Assembly (NCBI RefSeq): GCF_000525995.1
Contig: NZ_AODL01000007.1
Span: forward strand, 62,001-126,000
Direction: 5' to 3'
From: Paenilisteria riparia FSL S10-1204
Lineage (GTDB): Bacteria > Bacillota > Bacilli > Lactobacillales > Listeriaceae
DNA: 64,000 bases
Below the pieces are notes generated by a model. That model did not search any database and was not told where the DNA came from. It worked only from the letters and a program-made list of their open reading frames with translations. Each line of letters begins with the position of its first letter. The first letter of the stretch is position 1. Both the position numbers and the translations under genes were made by a program. Shown in pieces: positions 47,921 through 57,176 of this stretch.

Positions 47921-49935
47921 CCCCTCTCAATGATTTCATTAATTTCGGCTACATTTTGCGCCCCTAAAATACATTGCAGCTTCTCTGGATGCAAAAAGAG
48001 CTCGTTAATTTTTAAAAGTAGCGGAATATGGTGGTTTAATTCAGAAGGTGCTAATGCTACCACCATCCTTACTTGTTCACCATCTGGATTAAAGAGCGGC
48101 GACTGAATCACGTTTATTTGAATATCTGGTTGCAAAACGCCTTCTTGTGGCTTAGCGTGCGGTAAATAAATCGCTGGGCCAATTACCATTTGCTGATAGT
48201 TCTTATAAAAAATTCGTTTACACGCCGCTACATAATCAGACGTCACACTTCCTCGCTCCAATAAAGCTTGAAACCCTTGTTCCACCATGTCTCCCCAATC
48301 TATCACATCCTTCCATATCGAAATATTCGCCGTTCCGATTTGCACTACTTCATGTTCTATTTCTCTTGCCACTTGCTGCTCATCCACCTGCTCCCGCTCA
48401 AAAAAATGTTCCAATTGCGCCGTCACACGAGGAATATTCTCCATCGGAATTGCGTCACCAATCATCGCCAGAATTGCCTTTGTCTTCTTACGACTGTCCA
48501 TATCAATCGCCTTCTCCACTTGTTCGCGAAGCAACTGCCTGCTTTCCTTATCCAAAATCGAAGGAATAATAAACACGACCGTATCCGTCTTAATTGGCAC
48601 TGTCGTAAATAAAAAATCAACATCCTGCTCGACTTGCGCCAACTGTCTCACCGCAAATGCCCCGCGAAAATCAATCATCGGAAACATACCTTTCAAATTT
48701 TCCAAAAGCAGTTTTGAAATCGAAGTTCCACTTTGGCAAAGCACCGCGGCTTTAAACACCGTCTCCCCAGATTCTTCCGTCTGATACATCCACCCAAGCA
48801 CAATCATGGATAGATAAACAACCTCTTCCTTAGACCAACTATGACCGACAAGCGTCGCGAATGGCGCCGATGCCTTCTCTACGATTCGAAAAGTCGTTGT
48901 ATACTCTGCGATGAACTGTTCTGTCAATACATTATTAATTTGGAAACCTAATAAATTACGATAGATAGCTGGTCTAATATGCAAAATCAATTTCTCTTTA
49001 AACTCGGCCTTACGCACAATTTCCGTAGCAAAATAGTTCTCTAACCTCGCGATAAAGGCATCTACAGCAATGGCTATCTCCTCACCATCCGAAAATCGTA
49101 ACGCCGACTCGACAAGATTGGATGCTAATACTTGCAAGGATAAGTACAGCAAATCCGTCTCTGTCAAAAAGTCATAACCCCAAAACATCTCTTTAATAAT
49201 CGGGTATTCGCGGGTATTTTTAATATCGTATTTCTCAATTTTGAACGACCAATCAACGTGCGCTGTCTCGGCTCGTTTGATAATTGCATAAAGAATATAC
49301 GGTAACTCTTCTAACTGCTCATCTGTGAAAGTAATCTGCAATTCCTGCTCGATTTTCTCCAGCCGCTTCTTGAGCAAGAAAACTTCGCTAACCGTGATTA
49401 ATCGCTTCTCGTCCAATACAAATTTCCCATACGGCGTCTTTATCACATCGCGAATCAATTCTGCCAGCAAATTCCGAATTAAAAACTCGGAGCCAAAAAT
49501 GGCATAGCCGTCCTTGCGCGAATAGTCGAGACGCATCTGTTGCCCATGCAAATAAGCTTTAATCTGCTTCACATCACTCAACATCGTATTCTTGCTGACA
49601 AACACATAATCCGCCAATACTTGTAGCGACGCGTAGCCTCCAGTCATCACAAGTTCAATCATAATTAACTGCCTTCTAAGACTCGCTTCATAATAAGAAA
49701 ATAATTGCTGCTCTTTCTCCGTCAATAAACGATAACAATGCTCGCGACAACGCTCCGTCAAGGAAATCATCTGATGTTCCACCAAAATCGGCTCTGTTTT
49801 AAGCGATTGATTAATTTCCTGAATATGCGCCTCAATCTCATCTGGCGTTTGACGGAAATTCTTCGAAACATGGGCGACATCGACATGGTGATTCCATAGT
49901 AAGTACGTCAATAATTCCTTTGTGCCACGTTCCAT
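47917..49935 (-). CDS. PRD-containing PTS regulator (MtlR/ManR type)
   Basis: 672 residues. N-terminal winged-helix/Mga-like HTH (about 90-130, LQVLADYVFVSKNTMLSDV), two PRD domains (about 190-290 and 310-390), an EIIB-gat-like domain with Cys400 (AVLCQSGTSISK), and a C-terminal EIIA domain with His593 (AIYLPHAKPQEG). Transcription activators of this class are switched by phosphorylation from the PTS. First gene of the operon, overlapping EIIA; ribosome site GAGGAGGGG. No clear cre or promoter was seen in the 49936-50072 gap. Confidence 0.88.
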   Translation of the reverse strand: MERGTKELLTYLLWNHHVDVAHVSKNFRQTPDEIEAHIQEINQSLKTEPILVEHQMISLTERCREHCYRLLTEKEQQLFSYYEASLRRQLIMIELVMTGGYASLQVLADYVFVSKNTMLSDVKQIKAYLHGQQMRLDYSRKDGYAIFGSEFLIRNLLAELIRDVIKTPYGKFVLDEKRLITVSEVFLLKKRLEKIEQELQITFTDEQLEELPYILYAIIKRAETAHVDWSFKIEKYDIKNTREYPIIKEMFWGYDFLTETDLLYLSLQVLASNLVESALRFSDGEEIAIAVDAFIARLENYFATEIVRKAEFKEKLILHIRPAIYRNLLGFQINNVLTEQFIAEYTTTFRIVEKASAPFATLVGHSWSKEEVVYLSMIVLGWMYQTEESGETVFKAAVLCQSGTSISKLLLENLKGMFPMIDFRGAFAVRQLAQVEQDVDFLFTTVPIKTDTVVFIIPSILDKESRQLLREQVEKAIDMDSRKKTKAILAMIGDAIPMENIPRVTAQLEHFFEREQVDEQQVAREIEHEVVQIGTANISIWKDVIDWGDMVEQGFQALLERGSVTSDYVAACKRIFYKNYQQMVIGPAIYLPHAKPQEGVLQPDIQINVIQSPLFNPDGEQVRMVVALAPSELNHHIPLLLKINELFLHPEKLQCILGAQNVAEINEIIERG

Positions 49936-50072
49936 TTTCCGATCCCCTCCTCACTTCTATCTTAAATGATAACCCTTACATTTTTTCGACACTTGGTCAC
50001 AATTTGAAAAAGCAATGCATTTTGTGTTGTGATGATCTATTGGTCGATGCGGTATTGTACCATATTTAAACA

Positions 50073-50102
50073 CAAAAAAATAGGAGCCCTAAAAAGGACC
50101 CC
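50073..50102 (-). terminator. Terminator of the maltodextrin operon
   Basis: GGGGTCC/GGGCTCC stem with G-U pairs around a TTTTTA loop, then a T run on the minus strand. Confidence 0.75.
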
Positions 50103-50111
50103 CATCATTAT

Positions 50112-52394
50112 TTACTTGTGATAATCATGTTTTTCTAACTTATCCACTAGCTGTACAGCTTCACCGAATAGGTCAAGTTCAAGTGCGTTACCAGAAAGTA
50201 ATGCAATGCTCACCGTTTTCGCAGTCACCGTCACTTCGATTAAGCGATCACGATAATTGATTTTAAACGCATATTTATCCCACGTTTTTGGTAGGAACGG
50301 TGCAAAAGAAAGGCGACCATTGAAAGTCCGCATGCCTGCAAAACCTTGCACAATCGCAATCCAGCTTCCTGCCATCGACGTAATATGCAAACCATCTTCG
50401 GTATCATTGTTGTAATTGTCCAAATCAAGACGCGCCGTCCGATTATACAATTCCACTGCTTTATCTTCGCGGCCAATCTCAGCCGCAAGTACCGTGTGCA
50501 CAGCCGGTGAAAGGCTTGATTCATGCACAGTCAGTGGCTCGTAAAACTCGAAATTCCGCTGCTTCGTCTCGAAATCAAACTCATCGCCAAACGTATAAAT
50601 CCCTTGCAACACATCGGCTTGCTTAATGAAACACGACCGCAAAATTTTATCCCAAGACCAGTTTTGATTAATCGGTTTATCCGCATCCGTCAACGTATCT
50701 GTAGAACGTAATTCCTTGTCCAAAAATGTGTCATGTTGCACAAATATTTGCCATTTTTCATCATAAGGGAAGTACATGTTGTCGATAATGTCTTGCCAAT
50801 GGTCGATTTCTGCATCAGTAATTTGCAATGCTTCACGTTTTGCTGGAGCAATCTGTTGCAACGACTCGATTGTGTAACGAAGCGTCCATGTTGCAATATA
50901 GTTCGTATACCAGTTATTGCTAACATTATTATCGTACTCATTCGGTCCAGTCACACCATGAATCATGTATTTATCTAAGCGCTCCGACATATGCACTCGA
51001 TCCGCCCAAAAACGGCTAATCTCAGTCAATACGTCGATACCATCATTTACTAAATACGTCGTGTCGCCTGTATAGTTCGTATAATTATAAATTGCATGTG
51101 CAATCGCGCCATTACGGTGAATTTCTTCAAACGTAATTTCCCACTCGTTATGACACTCAATCCCTGTAAATGTCACCATTGGGTAAAGCGCGCCTTTCAT
51201 TCCAATTTTTCTAGCATTTACTTTCGCACCATCCAATTGGTCGTGGCGATATTGCAATAAATTCCGCGATACTTCTTTATCCGCCAGTGACAAATAAAGT
51301 GGTAATGCAAATGCTTCTGTATCCCAATATGTTGCGCCACCGTACTTCTCGCCTGTAAAACCTTTTGGTCCGATATTCAGACGTGCATCTTCGCCGTAGT
51401 ATGTTGCGAATAGTTGAAATATGTTAAAGCGAATACCTTGTTGCGCAGAATCATCGCCGCTAATTAACACATCGGCCTTTTGCCAACGCGTTTGCCAAGC
51501 TTCGGCATGTTCTTTACGTAACGTTTCATAATCCAGTTCAGCCACATCCGTTAAAAATTGTTCCGAGGCCCCAGCCAGTTCATGTTCCGCGTAATCGCGA
51601 GATGTTGCGACTGCTATACGTTTCTCCAATTTCGCAGTCTCACCTTTTGCCACTTGAAAACGATACTTGTTTTCCACGTATAATTTCTTTGCTTCCGCAG
51701 TAGCTTCCTTCGCGTTTTCCGTACGGTTTTCCATCGAAGCCGCAATTGTAAAGCGTGGAATGTCAAAGTTATTCTCAATTGTTTTCGTCACGATAGTCGC
51801 CTTGTTCTCCGTCGCGTCCTGCGCCACTTCCAGCCAGAACATCTCGTCATAATTCGCGTCCTCATTCGTCACATTCCCATCCACATAAGGCGTCAACACA
51901 ATTTCCGCCTCTGTATCAAGCGCCGTCACATGATAGCGAATGAGACACAGTTCCTGCTTCACAATACTCAAGAAACGCTCTGTTTCCACTAAAAACGATT
52001 TCCCGTTCTTCTTCACTTTGAAATTCCGACGCAAAATCCCCGTCTCCATATCCAACTCCAAAGCAAAGTCTGTCGTATCATCCACAAACAAATCCAACGT
52101 CTCACCGTCAATCACTACATCAATCCCAATAAAATTCAGCGCATTAATCACTTTCCCGAAATAATCAGGATATCCGTTCTTCCACCAGCCAACGCGCGTC
52201 TTATCAGGGTACCAAACACCAGCAATATACGTGCCTTGATGCGTGTCTCCCGAATAGCGTTCCTCAAAGTTACCACGCATCCCCATATAGCCATTTCCAA
52301 GTGAAGTTAAACTTTCCTGCAAACGCTTTGCATCCTTTTCCACTTGTTTCGACTTTAATTTCCATTCATCGATTTCAAATAAGCGTTGAATCAT
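50112..52394 (-). CDS. GH65 maltose phosphorylase
   Basis: 760 residues. Splits maltose with phosphate into glucose and beta-glucose-1-P in the cytosol. N-terminal beta-sandwich (about 1-270) and (alpha/alpha)6 barrel; catalytic Glu486 in [12 protein letters not shown], phosphate loop near the end of the barrel ([10 protein letters not shown]). Length and motifs match maltose rather than trehalose or kojibiose enzymes, which are close relatives. It overlaps the preceding gene by four bases; last in the operon. Confidence 0.93.
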   Translation of the reverse strand: MIQRLFEIDEWKLKSKQVEKDAKRLQESLTSLGNGYMGMRGNFEERYSGDTHQGTYIAGVWYPDKTRVGWWKNGYPDYFGKVINALNFIGIDVVIDGETLDLFVDDTTDFALELDMETGILRRNFKVKKNGKSFLVETERFLSIVKQELCLIRYHVTALDTEAEIVLTPYVDGNVTNEDANYDEMFWLEVAQDATENKATIVTKTIENNFDIPRFTIAASMENRTENAKEATAEAKKLYVENKYRFQVAKGETAKLEKRIAVATSRDYAEHELAGASEQFLTDVAELDYETLRKEHAEAWQTRWQKADVLISGDDSAQQGIRFNIFQLFATYYGEDARLNIGPKGFTGEKYGGATYWDTEAFALPLYLSLADKEVSRNLLQYRHDQLDGAKVNARKIGMKGALYPMVTFTGIECHNEWEITFEEIHRNGAIAHAIYNYTNYTGDTTYLVNDGIDVLTEISRFWADRVHMSERLDKYMIHGVTGPNEYDNNVSNNWYTNYIATWTLRYTIESLQQIAPAKREALQITDAEIDHWQDIIDNMYFPYDEKWQIFVQHDTFLDKELRSTDTLTDADKPINQNWSWDKILRSCFIKQADVLQGIYTFGDEFDFETKQRNFEFYEPLTVHESSLSPAVHTVLAAEIGREDKAVELYNRTARLDLDNYNNDTEDGLHITSMAGSWIAIVQGFAGMRTFNGRLSFAPFLPKTWDKYAFKINYRDRLIEVTVTAKTVSIALLSGNALELDLFGEAVQLVDKLEKHDYHK

Positions 52395-53236
52395 CCTGTT
52401 CGTCCCCCCAAATCCAAAATATCATTCGTCTGTCTAAAGCGTGTTTTAATGAAAGTAAATGCAATCAGAAGCACCATACCAAGTGATTGAATCGCCATCA
52501 TGACGGTTATGTCAAAATAAATCGTACCAATCACTGCTGCAAAAATCGTCGGTAACCCGAGTGCAAGCAACGTAAGCGATAGCGCCTCCTTGTATGAAGC
52601 AATTTCCGACATCTGATTTCGTTTCGTGAACCAAATAAATAACGCAGCAAACAACGCCAACATCAGACTACTAGCAAAAAGCACCGAGCCAAGCATCGCA
52701 ACCATTGTCAAAAAGACAAAAGCCTTATTTTGCACATACCACTGGCCACTAATAAACGCTTGCATATCGGCCATACTGGATACGTCCGTAAGCGTCGCGT
52801 CGTCCGTATACTTCACAGTGAATGCATACCCTGAGCTATCACGAAGCTCCATGCTATTTTTTCCTAATACTACCATGTTCTTCACATTCGGCAAAGCGGC
52901 ACCATCTAAATTCACCATCGCCACTCCTGTTTTCGTTGCTACTTCCATGTTCCCTTGACCAGATAGTGTCCCGTTCTTCAACGTATAATTCGCTGTCAAT
53001 TCATCGACAAACCCGTCACTCGCCTGATTCATCATATTGGGCATCAACGACTCCAAGTCAAATGAATCCTGTTTCGCAAAATTTAACGACACCGGAATCA
53101 TCAAGCAAGCCGTCAAAAACACAAATATAATTACCAACTTGCCCCAGCTAAACAATTTTCGGCTAGCAAACATTCGCTTTGGTGAACACATACCCCAGAA
53201 AAAATCCATCGGAAATCCACGCTTCATCATTATCAC
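52391..53236 (-). CDS. DUF1189-like membrane protein of the maltodextrin operon
   Basis: Up to 281 residues; the start is uncertain (GTG at 53236, ATG at about 53230, or [14 protein letters not shown] further in). One N-terminal helix, an extracellular domain ([19 protein letters not shown]), then three to four C-terminal helices. A protein of this type occupies the same slot in the Listeria mal operon. Perhaps an accessory of the MalEFG transporter; biochemical role unknown. Confidence 0.7.
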   Translation of the reverse strand: MIMMKRGFPMDFFWGMCSPKRMFASRKLFSWGKLVIIFVFLTACLMIPVSLNFAKQDSFDLESLMPNMMNQASDGFVDELTANYTLKNGTLSGQGNMEVATKTGVAMVNLDGAALPNVKNMVVLGKNSMELRDSSGYAFTVKYTDDATLTDVSSMADMQAFISGQWYVQNKAFVFLTMVAMLGSVLFASSLMLALFAALFIWFTKRNQMSEIASYKEALSLTLLALGLPTIFAAVIGTIYFDITVMMAIQSLGMVLLIAFTFIKTRFRQTNDILDLGGRTG

Positions 53237-53268
53237 ATCACAATCTTCAAATCTAAACTTCTAAAAAA

Positions 53269-54121
53269 TTAACCCTTCGTGCCTCCTGCAGTCAAACCAG
53301 ATACGAAATTCTTTTGTAGGAAGAAGAACAGTAAACAAATCGGCAATGCCGCCAAAATAGCTCCTGCAGCAAACAACGCCACTTTTTGTTGTTGTGGATT
53401 CGCGATAAAACTTTGCAAACCAACTGCAATTGTCAAGTTCTCTGGCGTACGCAAAAGGAATTTAGCAAGCAAGAAATCACCGAATGGTCCCATAAACGCC
53501 CAGAGCGCCTGAACCGCAATCATCGGCCGAACGAGCGGTAAAATAATTTGTCCGAAAATCCGGAAATGTCCTGCACCATCGAGCTTTGCAGACTCATCCA
53601 AATCACGCGGTACCGTATCAAAATATCCTTTCATCAGCCAAATATTCATCGGAATTCCGCCACCAATATAAATCAGCGTCAAGAACCAGAACTGATCTAG
53701 TGCACCAAGTAGCATGGCCAATACATAGAACGCAGTTAGCGCAGCCATTGTTGGTACCATCTGAATAATTAAGAAGAAAATCAAACTGTTCTTACGACCT
53801 TTAAACCGATAACGACTATACGTATAACCCGCAATCGTTACAATCGCTACTTGGAAAACCATCGTCGTTACAGCAATAATCAACGTATTCCGGTACCAAT
53901 CCAAATATAGCGTATCATTAAACAATGTCGAGAAATTATTCAGCGTCCAATTGTCGCCCCATTCCAACGTAAATGCTGCAATGTTACCCGGTTTAAAAGC
54001 CGACGATGCTGTAATCAAAATCGGATATAAAATGACGATAGACAACATAAGCAAGAATAAATACGTAAAGAATTTCATCAAAAAGCTACTTGTTCGCTGA
54101 TCTTTAAAAAAACGCCCTCAT
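53269..54121 (-). CDS. malG: MalG maltodextrin ABC permease (one-base insertion)
   Basis: Six-helix permease. The EAA-like loop reads [22 protein letters not shown] and couples to an MsmX-type ATPase, not encoded here. The ORF opens at 54081, but the likely start is ATG at 54121, just after the malF stop; a run of seven T near 54106-54112 shifts the frame, and six T would give [18 protein letters not shown]. Corrected length is 283 residues. Homopolymer error likely. Confidence 0.88.
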
Positions 54122-54122
54122 C

Positions 54123-55427
54123 CTACATCATCCCTTCATTGCCAAAAGCATTTGTTTTCTTAAACGCAATCATGGATACCGAAATAACAACTATCGAGAT
54201 AAGGAGCGTCACAGCAGCTGCAACTGCATATTGCGGCGATGTCCCTGTCGTCAACTTATAAATCCACGAAATCAAAATATCCGTTGAACCCGCGCCTGCA
54301 CCAACGCTTCCTGGTCCACCTTCATTGAATAAGTAGATAATAGAGAAGTTATTAAAATTAAATGTATATTGCGTAATAAATACTGGCGCTGTTACAAATA
54401 AAATCATGGGCATCGTAATTTTGCGGAAACGAGCCATTGCACTTGCTCCGTCAATACGCGCTGCCTCATATAGTTCACCTGGGATTGCTTGCAATACCCC
54501 TGTAACCATCACATATATATATGGGAAGCCCAACCAACCTTGAATCGAAATCAGCGCTACTTTTGTCCAGAACGGGTCTGTTTTCCAAGCAAGCGATGGA
54601 ATATCAACAAACGGTAAATGGTTTAATAATGGGATAACTTGCATATTAATCGCACCGATGCTGTCATTAAACATATTTGAGAAACTCATAATCGTAATGA
54701 AAGCCGGTACAGCCCAAGGAAGTAAGAAAATAACTCCAAAAAGACGTTTTCCTTTAATAAAACTTTGATTCGCCACAACTGCCGTAAATACACCTACTAC
54801 AATTTGTAATGTCGTCGCGCAAATCGTCCACACGAGTGTCCATGAGAATACACTCAAGAAAGTATCTCGATATGAGCTAAGGAAGAAAATACTAAAGAAA
54901 TTCTTAAAGCCTACCCAGTCAATCAAATTTGCTGGTGGAATATGATAAAAATCATAGTTTGTAAAAGCCATGAAAAGCGTAACTAACACTGGAAAAATAA
55001 TTACAAATGTCATTACAAGATATGCAGGCAGTGTGAAAAGATATGGAAAACCTTTCTCTACCATGTTTTTTAAAATATCGATCGTTTTTGTATTAACCGT
55101 CTCTCCCAAGTTCCACGTTATCGCCACACGTTTAGCATCAAATATATTAAGGATATAAAAGCCGATAAAGAGAACCGTAACGATAAGTTGCAACGTTCCT
55201 TCAATCATTAGAAACAGGGAATGATCCACACCTGGCACAGAACCAAGCGTAATCAGTCCGACAAATGCATTAATACCAACTGCGATAAATTCAATAACAA
55301 AAGCAACGAATACAGCGAGAAAAACAATCCCTTTAAAAGCCTGCCCGTTATAAAATTGTCCCAGTCCTGGAATGATCGATAACAGCGTCGCTTTCCGAAC
55401 ATTTTTAATTGGTTGTTCCTTATTCAT
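54123..55427 (-). CDS. malF: MalF maltodextrin ABC permease
   Basis: 434 residues, eight membrane helices with the two extra N-terminal ones typical of MalF, including an N-terminal helix pair (LSIIPGLGQFYNGQAFKG). Coupling loop YEAARIDGASAMARFRKITMP. The ribosome site is GGGGTAACG. Preceded by a structured intergenic repeat that separates it from malE. Confidence 0.92.
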   Translation of the reverse strand: MNKEQPIKNVRKATLLSIIPGLGQFYNGQAFKGIVFLAVFVAFVIEFIAVGINAFVGLITLGSVPGVDHSLFLMIEGTLQLIVTVLFIGFYILNIFDAKRVAITWNLGETVNTKTIDILKNMVEKGFPYLFTLPAYLVMTFVIIFPVLVTLFMAFTNYDFYHIPPANLIDWVGFKNFFSIFFLSSYRDTFLSVFSWTLVWTICATTLQIVVGVFTAVVANQSFIKGKRLFGVIFLLPWAVPAFITIMSFSNMFNDSIGAINMQVIPLLNHLPFVDIPSLAWKTDPFWTKVALISIQGWLGFPYIYVMVTGVLQAIPGELYEAARIDGASAMARFRKITMPMILFVTAPVFITQYTFNFNNFSIIYLFNEGGPGSVGAGAGSTDILISWIYKLTTGTSPQYAVAAAVTLLISIVVISVSMIAFKKTNAFGNEGMM

Positions 55428-55496
55428 CGCGTTACCCCTACCTTTTTATAGCTTAGATATGTACATAACCCAGATAAAACAGAGGCAAGCACCCAT

Positions 55497-55597
55497 ATTC
55501 TGCAAGTTTCGCAAACTTCCAACGTTCACATACACCAGTATGCTCCGCTCCGGCTTCCACCAAACTTGCAGAATACAAACGCTCTCGCTCGATTTGT
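55497..55597 (-). repeat. Structured intergenic repeat between malE and malF (box copy B)
   Basis: Perfect 13-bp inverted arms, ATTCTGCAAGTTT (55497-55509) and AAACTTGCAGAAT (55562-55574), with inner hairpins (CATAC/GTATG; AAGTTTGCGAAACTT-like). The adjoining 55571-55597 matches the box at 25254-25280 in 26 of 27 positions. It probably protects malE mRNA, as REP elements do in enteric malE-malF (inference by analogy). The remainder of the 55428-55686 gap shows nothing else. Confidence 0.7.
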
Positions 55598-55686
55598 TCA
55601 AAGCTGTATCTACGTCTTACCATTGATTCTTACAGGCAACGTCCTCAAGCTTCTTTCTGCGTTCTGTATAAACCCAATTGCTTTAT

Positions 55687-56955
55687 TTATTTTTGATATT
55701 TTTGGTCAATATTGTCTGAGATTACTTTCACTGCGTCGTTAGCAGATTGTTTTGGTGTTTTATTGCCAGATGCTGCATCAAACATTAAGTTCTCAGCGCC
55801 CGTCCAAACTTCAGCCATTTCTGGAATGTTTGGCATTGGTTGTGCATTTGCGTATTGCGCAATTACTGCTGATGTTAATTCATCTTTCTTAGCTTCTGCT
55901 GCGTCACGTGATTCATGGTTTGCAGGTATTTCATTTGTCATGTCATACAATGTGTTTTGGTTGTCGGTGTTTGTTACGTAATCCAACCATTTTTGCGCTA
56001 CATCTTTGTTCTTAGAGTAGTTCGAGATAACCCAACCTTTACCACCAGCGAATGGAGAATAAGGCTTGCCATTATCCAGTGTTGGAATTTCTGCCACACC
56101 ATAGTTTAATTTAGCTTCTTTGTAGCTTGCTGCTGACCAAGGGCCGCCGATGATTGCTCCTGCTTTACCTTTGACAAATTGATCTTGGATAAAGTCGTCT
56201 GCACTCTTATTGTCTTGCATTCCTTTTGGCCAGTAATTTTGGAACCATTTCGTTGCGTACGTGATACCTTCTATAGATCCTGCATTATTTAAACCGATAT
56301 CTTTAGGGTTTGTGCCATTATCACCAAATACATAGCCACCATAACCTGCTAGTAAACCATATGAGAAATAGAAATCTGTCCACTTAGCTAAGAAAGCGGT
56401 AGATTTACCTTTTTCTGTTGGAAAATTGAAGCGAGAATCTTTTGTTAGGGCTTCTAAATCTTTAAATGTTTTTGGCGCTTTGTCTAGTAAATCTTTATTG
56501 TAATACAGTACTAGCGTTTCAATAATTGCTGGTGCACCGTATACTTTGTCGTCAATCGTTACTTGTTTCATATCGTTGTCATCTAGTTGATCTTTATTTC
56601 CTAGTTTCACCTCAGCTAAATGCCCTTGTTGTCCCAGACTTCCGATTCTGTCGTATGCCGACATCATCACATCTGGTGCTGTTCCTGCTGGTCCATCTAA
56701 TGGTAAAGCTTCTAGTGTTTCAAACATGTCTTTTTTAACAACTTTGACAGTTACATCGTTATCTTTTTCAAATTTGGTTTTAATTTTGTCTATATATTTT
56801 GCATAGCCTTCATCGACTGAAACTGTCAATGTCTTCTTACCGTCACTGCTTGAACTGTCTTTAGACGAACTTCCGCTACCACATGCTGCTAACATTAAAA
56901 CCATTACTGCTACCATTGCTAATAAGCCGAACTTTTTGAATGAACTCATTACCAT
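55687..56955 (-). CDS. malE: MalE maltodextrin-binding lipoprotein
   Basis: About 422 residues from the ATG at 56955 (AGGAGG directly upstream; an ATG two codons later is equally good). Lipoprotein signal LMLAACGSGSS. Periplasmic-binding fold family 1: TLTVSVDEGYAKYIDKIKTKFEKD, GPAGTAPDVMMSAYDRIG, GGPWSAASYKEAKLNYGVAEIP. Captures maltodextrins released by pullulanase and feeds MalFG. First gene of the malEFG operon under LacI-type and CcpA control. Confidence 0.93.
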   Translation of the reverse strand: MVMSSFKKFGLLAMVAVMVLMLAACGSGSSSKDSSSSDGKKTLTVSVDEGYAKYIDKIKTKFEKDNDVTVKVVKKDMFETLEALPLDGPAGTAPDVMMSAYDRIGSLGQQGHLAEVKLGNKDQLDDNDMKQVTIDDKVYGAPAIIETLVLYYNKDLLDKAPKTFKDLEALTKDSRFNFPTEKGKSTAFLAKWTDFYFSYGLLAGYGGYVFGDNGTNPKDIGLNNAGSIEGITYATKWFQNYWPKGMQDNKSADDFIQDQFVKGKAGAIIGGPWSAASYKEAKLNYGVAEIPTLDNGKPYSPFAGGKGWVISNYSKNKDVAQKWLDYVTNTDNQNTLYDMTNEIPANHESRDAAEAKKDELTSAVIAQYANAQPMPNIPEMAEVWTGAENLMFDAASGNKTPKQSANDAVKVISDNIDQKYQK

Positions 56956-57064
56956 TTTTCCTCCTCTTTCTTTGAAAAACTCCTGTATCGACAAATGATG
57001 TCGCACATTCGATTTCCACACCCTATTTTGAATTGATTTGTGAAACAGGTTAACCTCTAGCGCT

Positions 57065-57094
57065 ATTATAGACTTAGAACGAAAACGTTTTCAA
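57065..57094 (-). promoter_or_regulatory. malE promoter
   Basis: -35 TTGAAA (57094-57089), 18-bp spacer, -10 TATAAT (57070-57065). The cre site covers the -35 box. Confidence 0.78.
57079..57093. promoter_or_regulatory. cre (CcpA) site at malE
   Basis: Palindromic core GAAAACGTTTTC; 14 of 15 consensus positions match on either strand. It overlaps the -35 region, so strong glucose repression is expected. Confidence 0.8.
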
Positions 57095-57106
57095 GGTATA
57101 TTTTTG

Positions 57107-57120
57107 TGTTACCGATAACA
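57107..57120. promoter_or_regulatory. LacI-type operator upstream of malE
   Basis: TGTTACCGATAACA, 13 of 14 identical to the pullulanase operator and likewise 12 bp upstream of the -35 box. Confidence 0.7.
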
Positions 57121-57135
57121 AGATTTTTAACAAGC

Positions 57136-57169
57136 GCTGTACTTATTTGTTTGTGAAAACAAGTACAGC
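57136..57169 (-). terminator. Terminator after neopullulanase
   Basis: GCTGTACTT/AAGTACAGC perfect 9-bp stem between the neopullulanase stop and malE regulatory DNA; only a weak T tract. Confidence 0.65.
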
Positions 57170-57176
57170 CCGTTGA

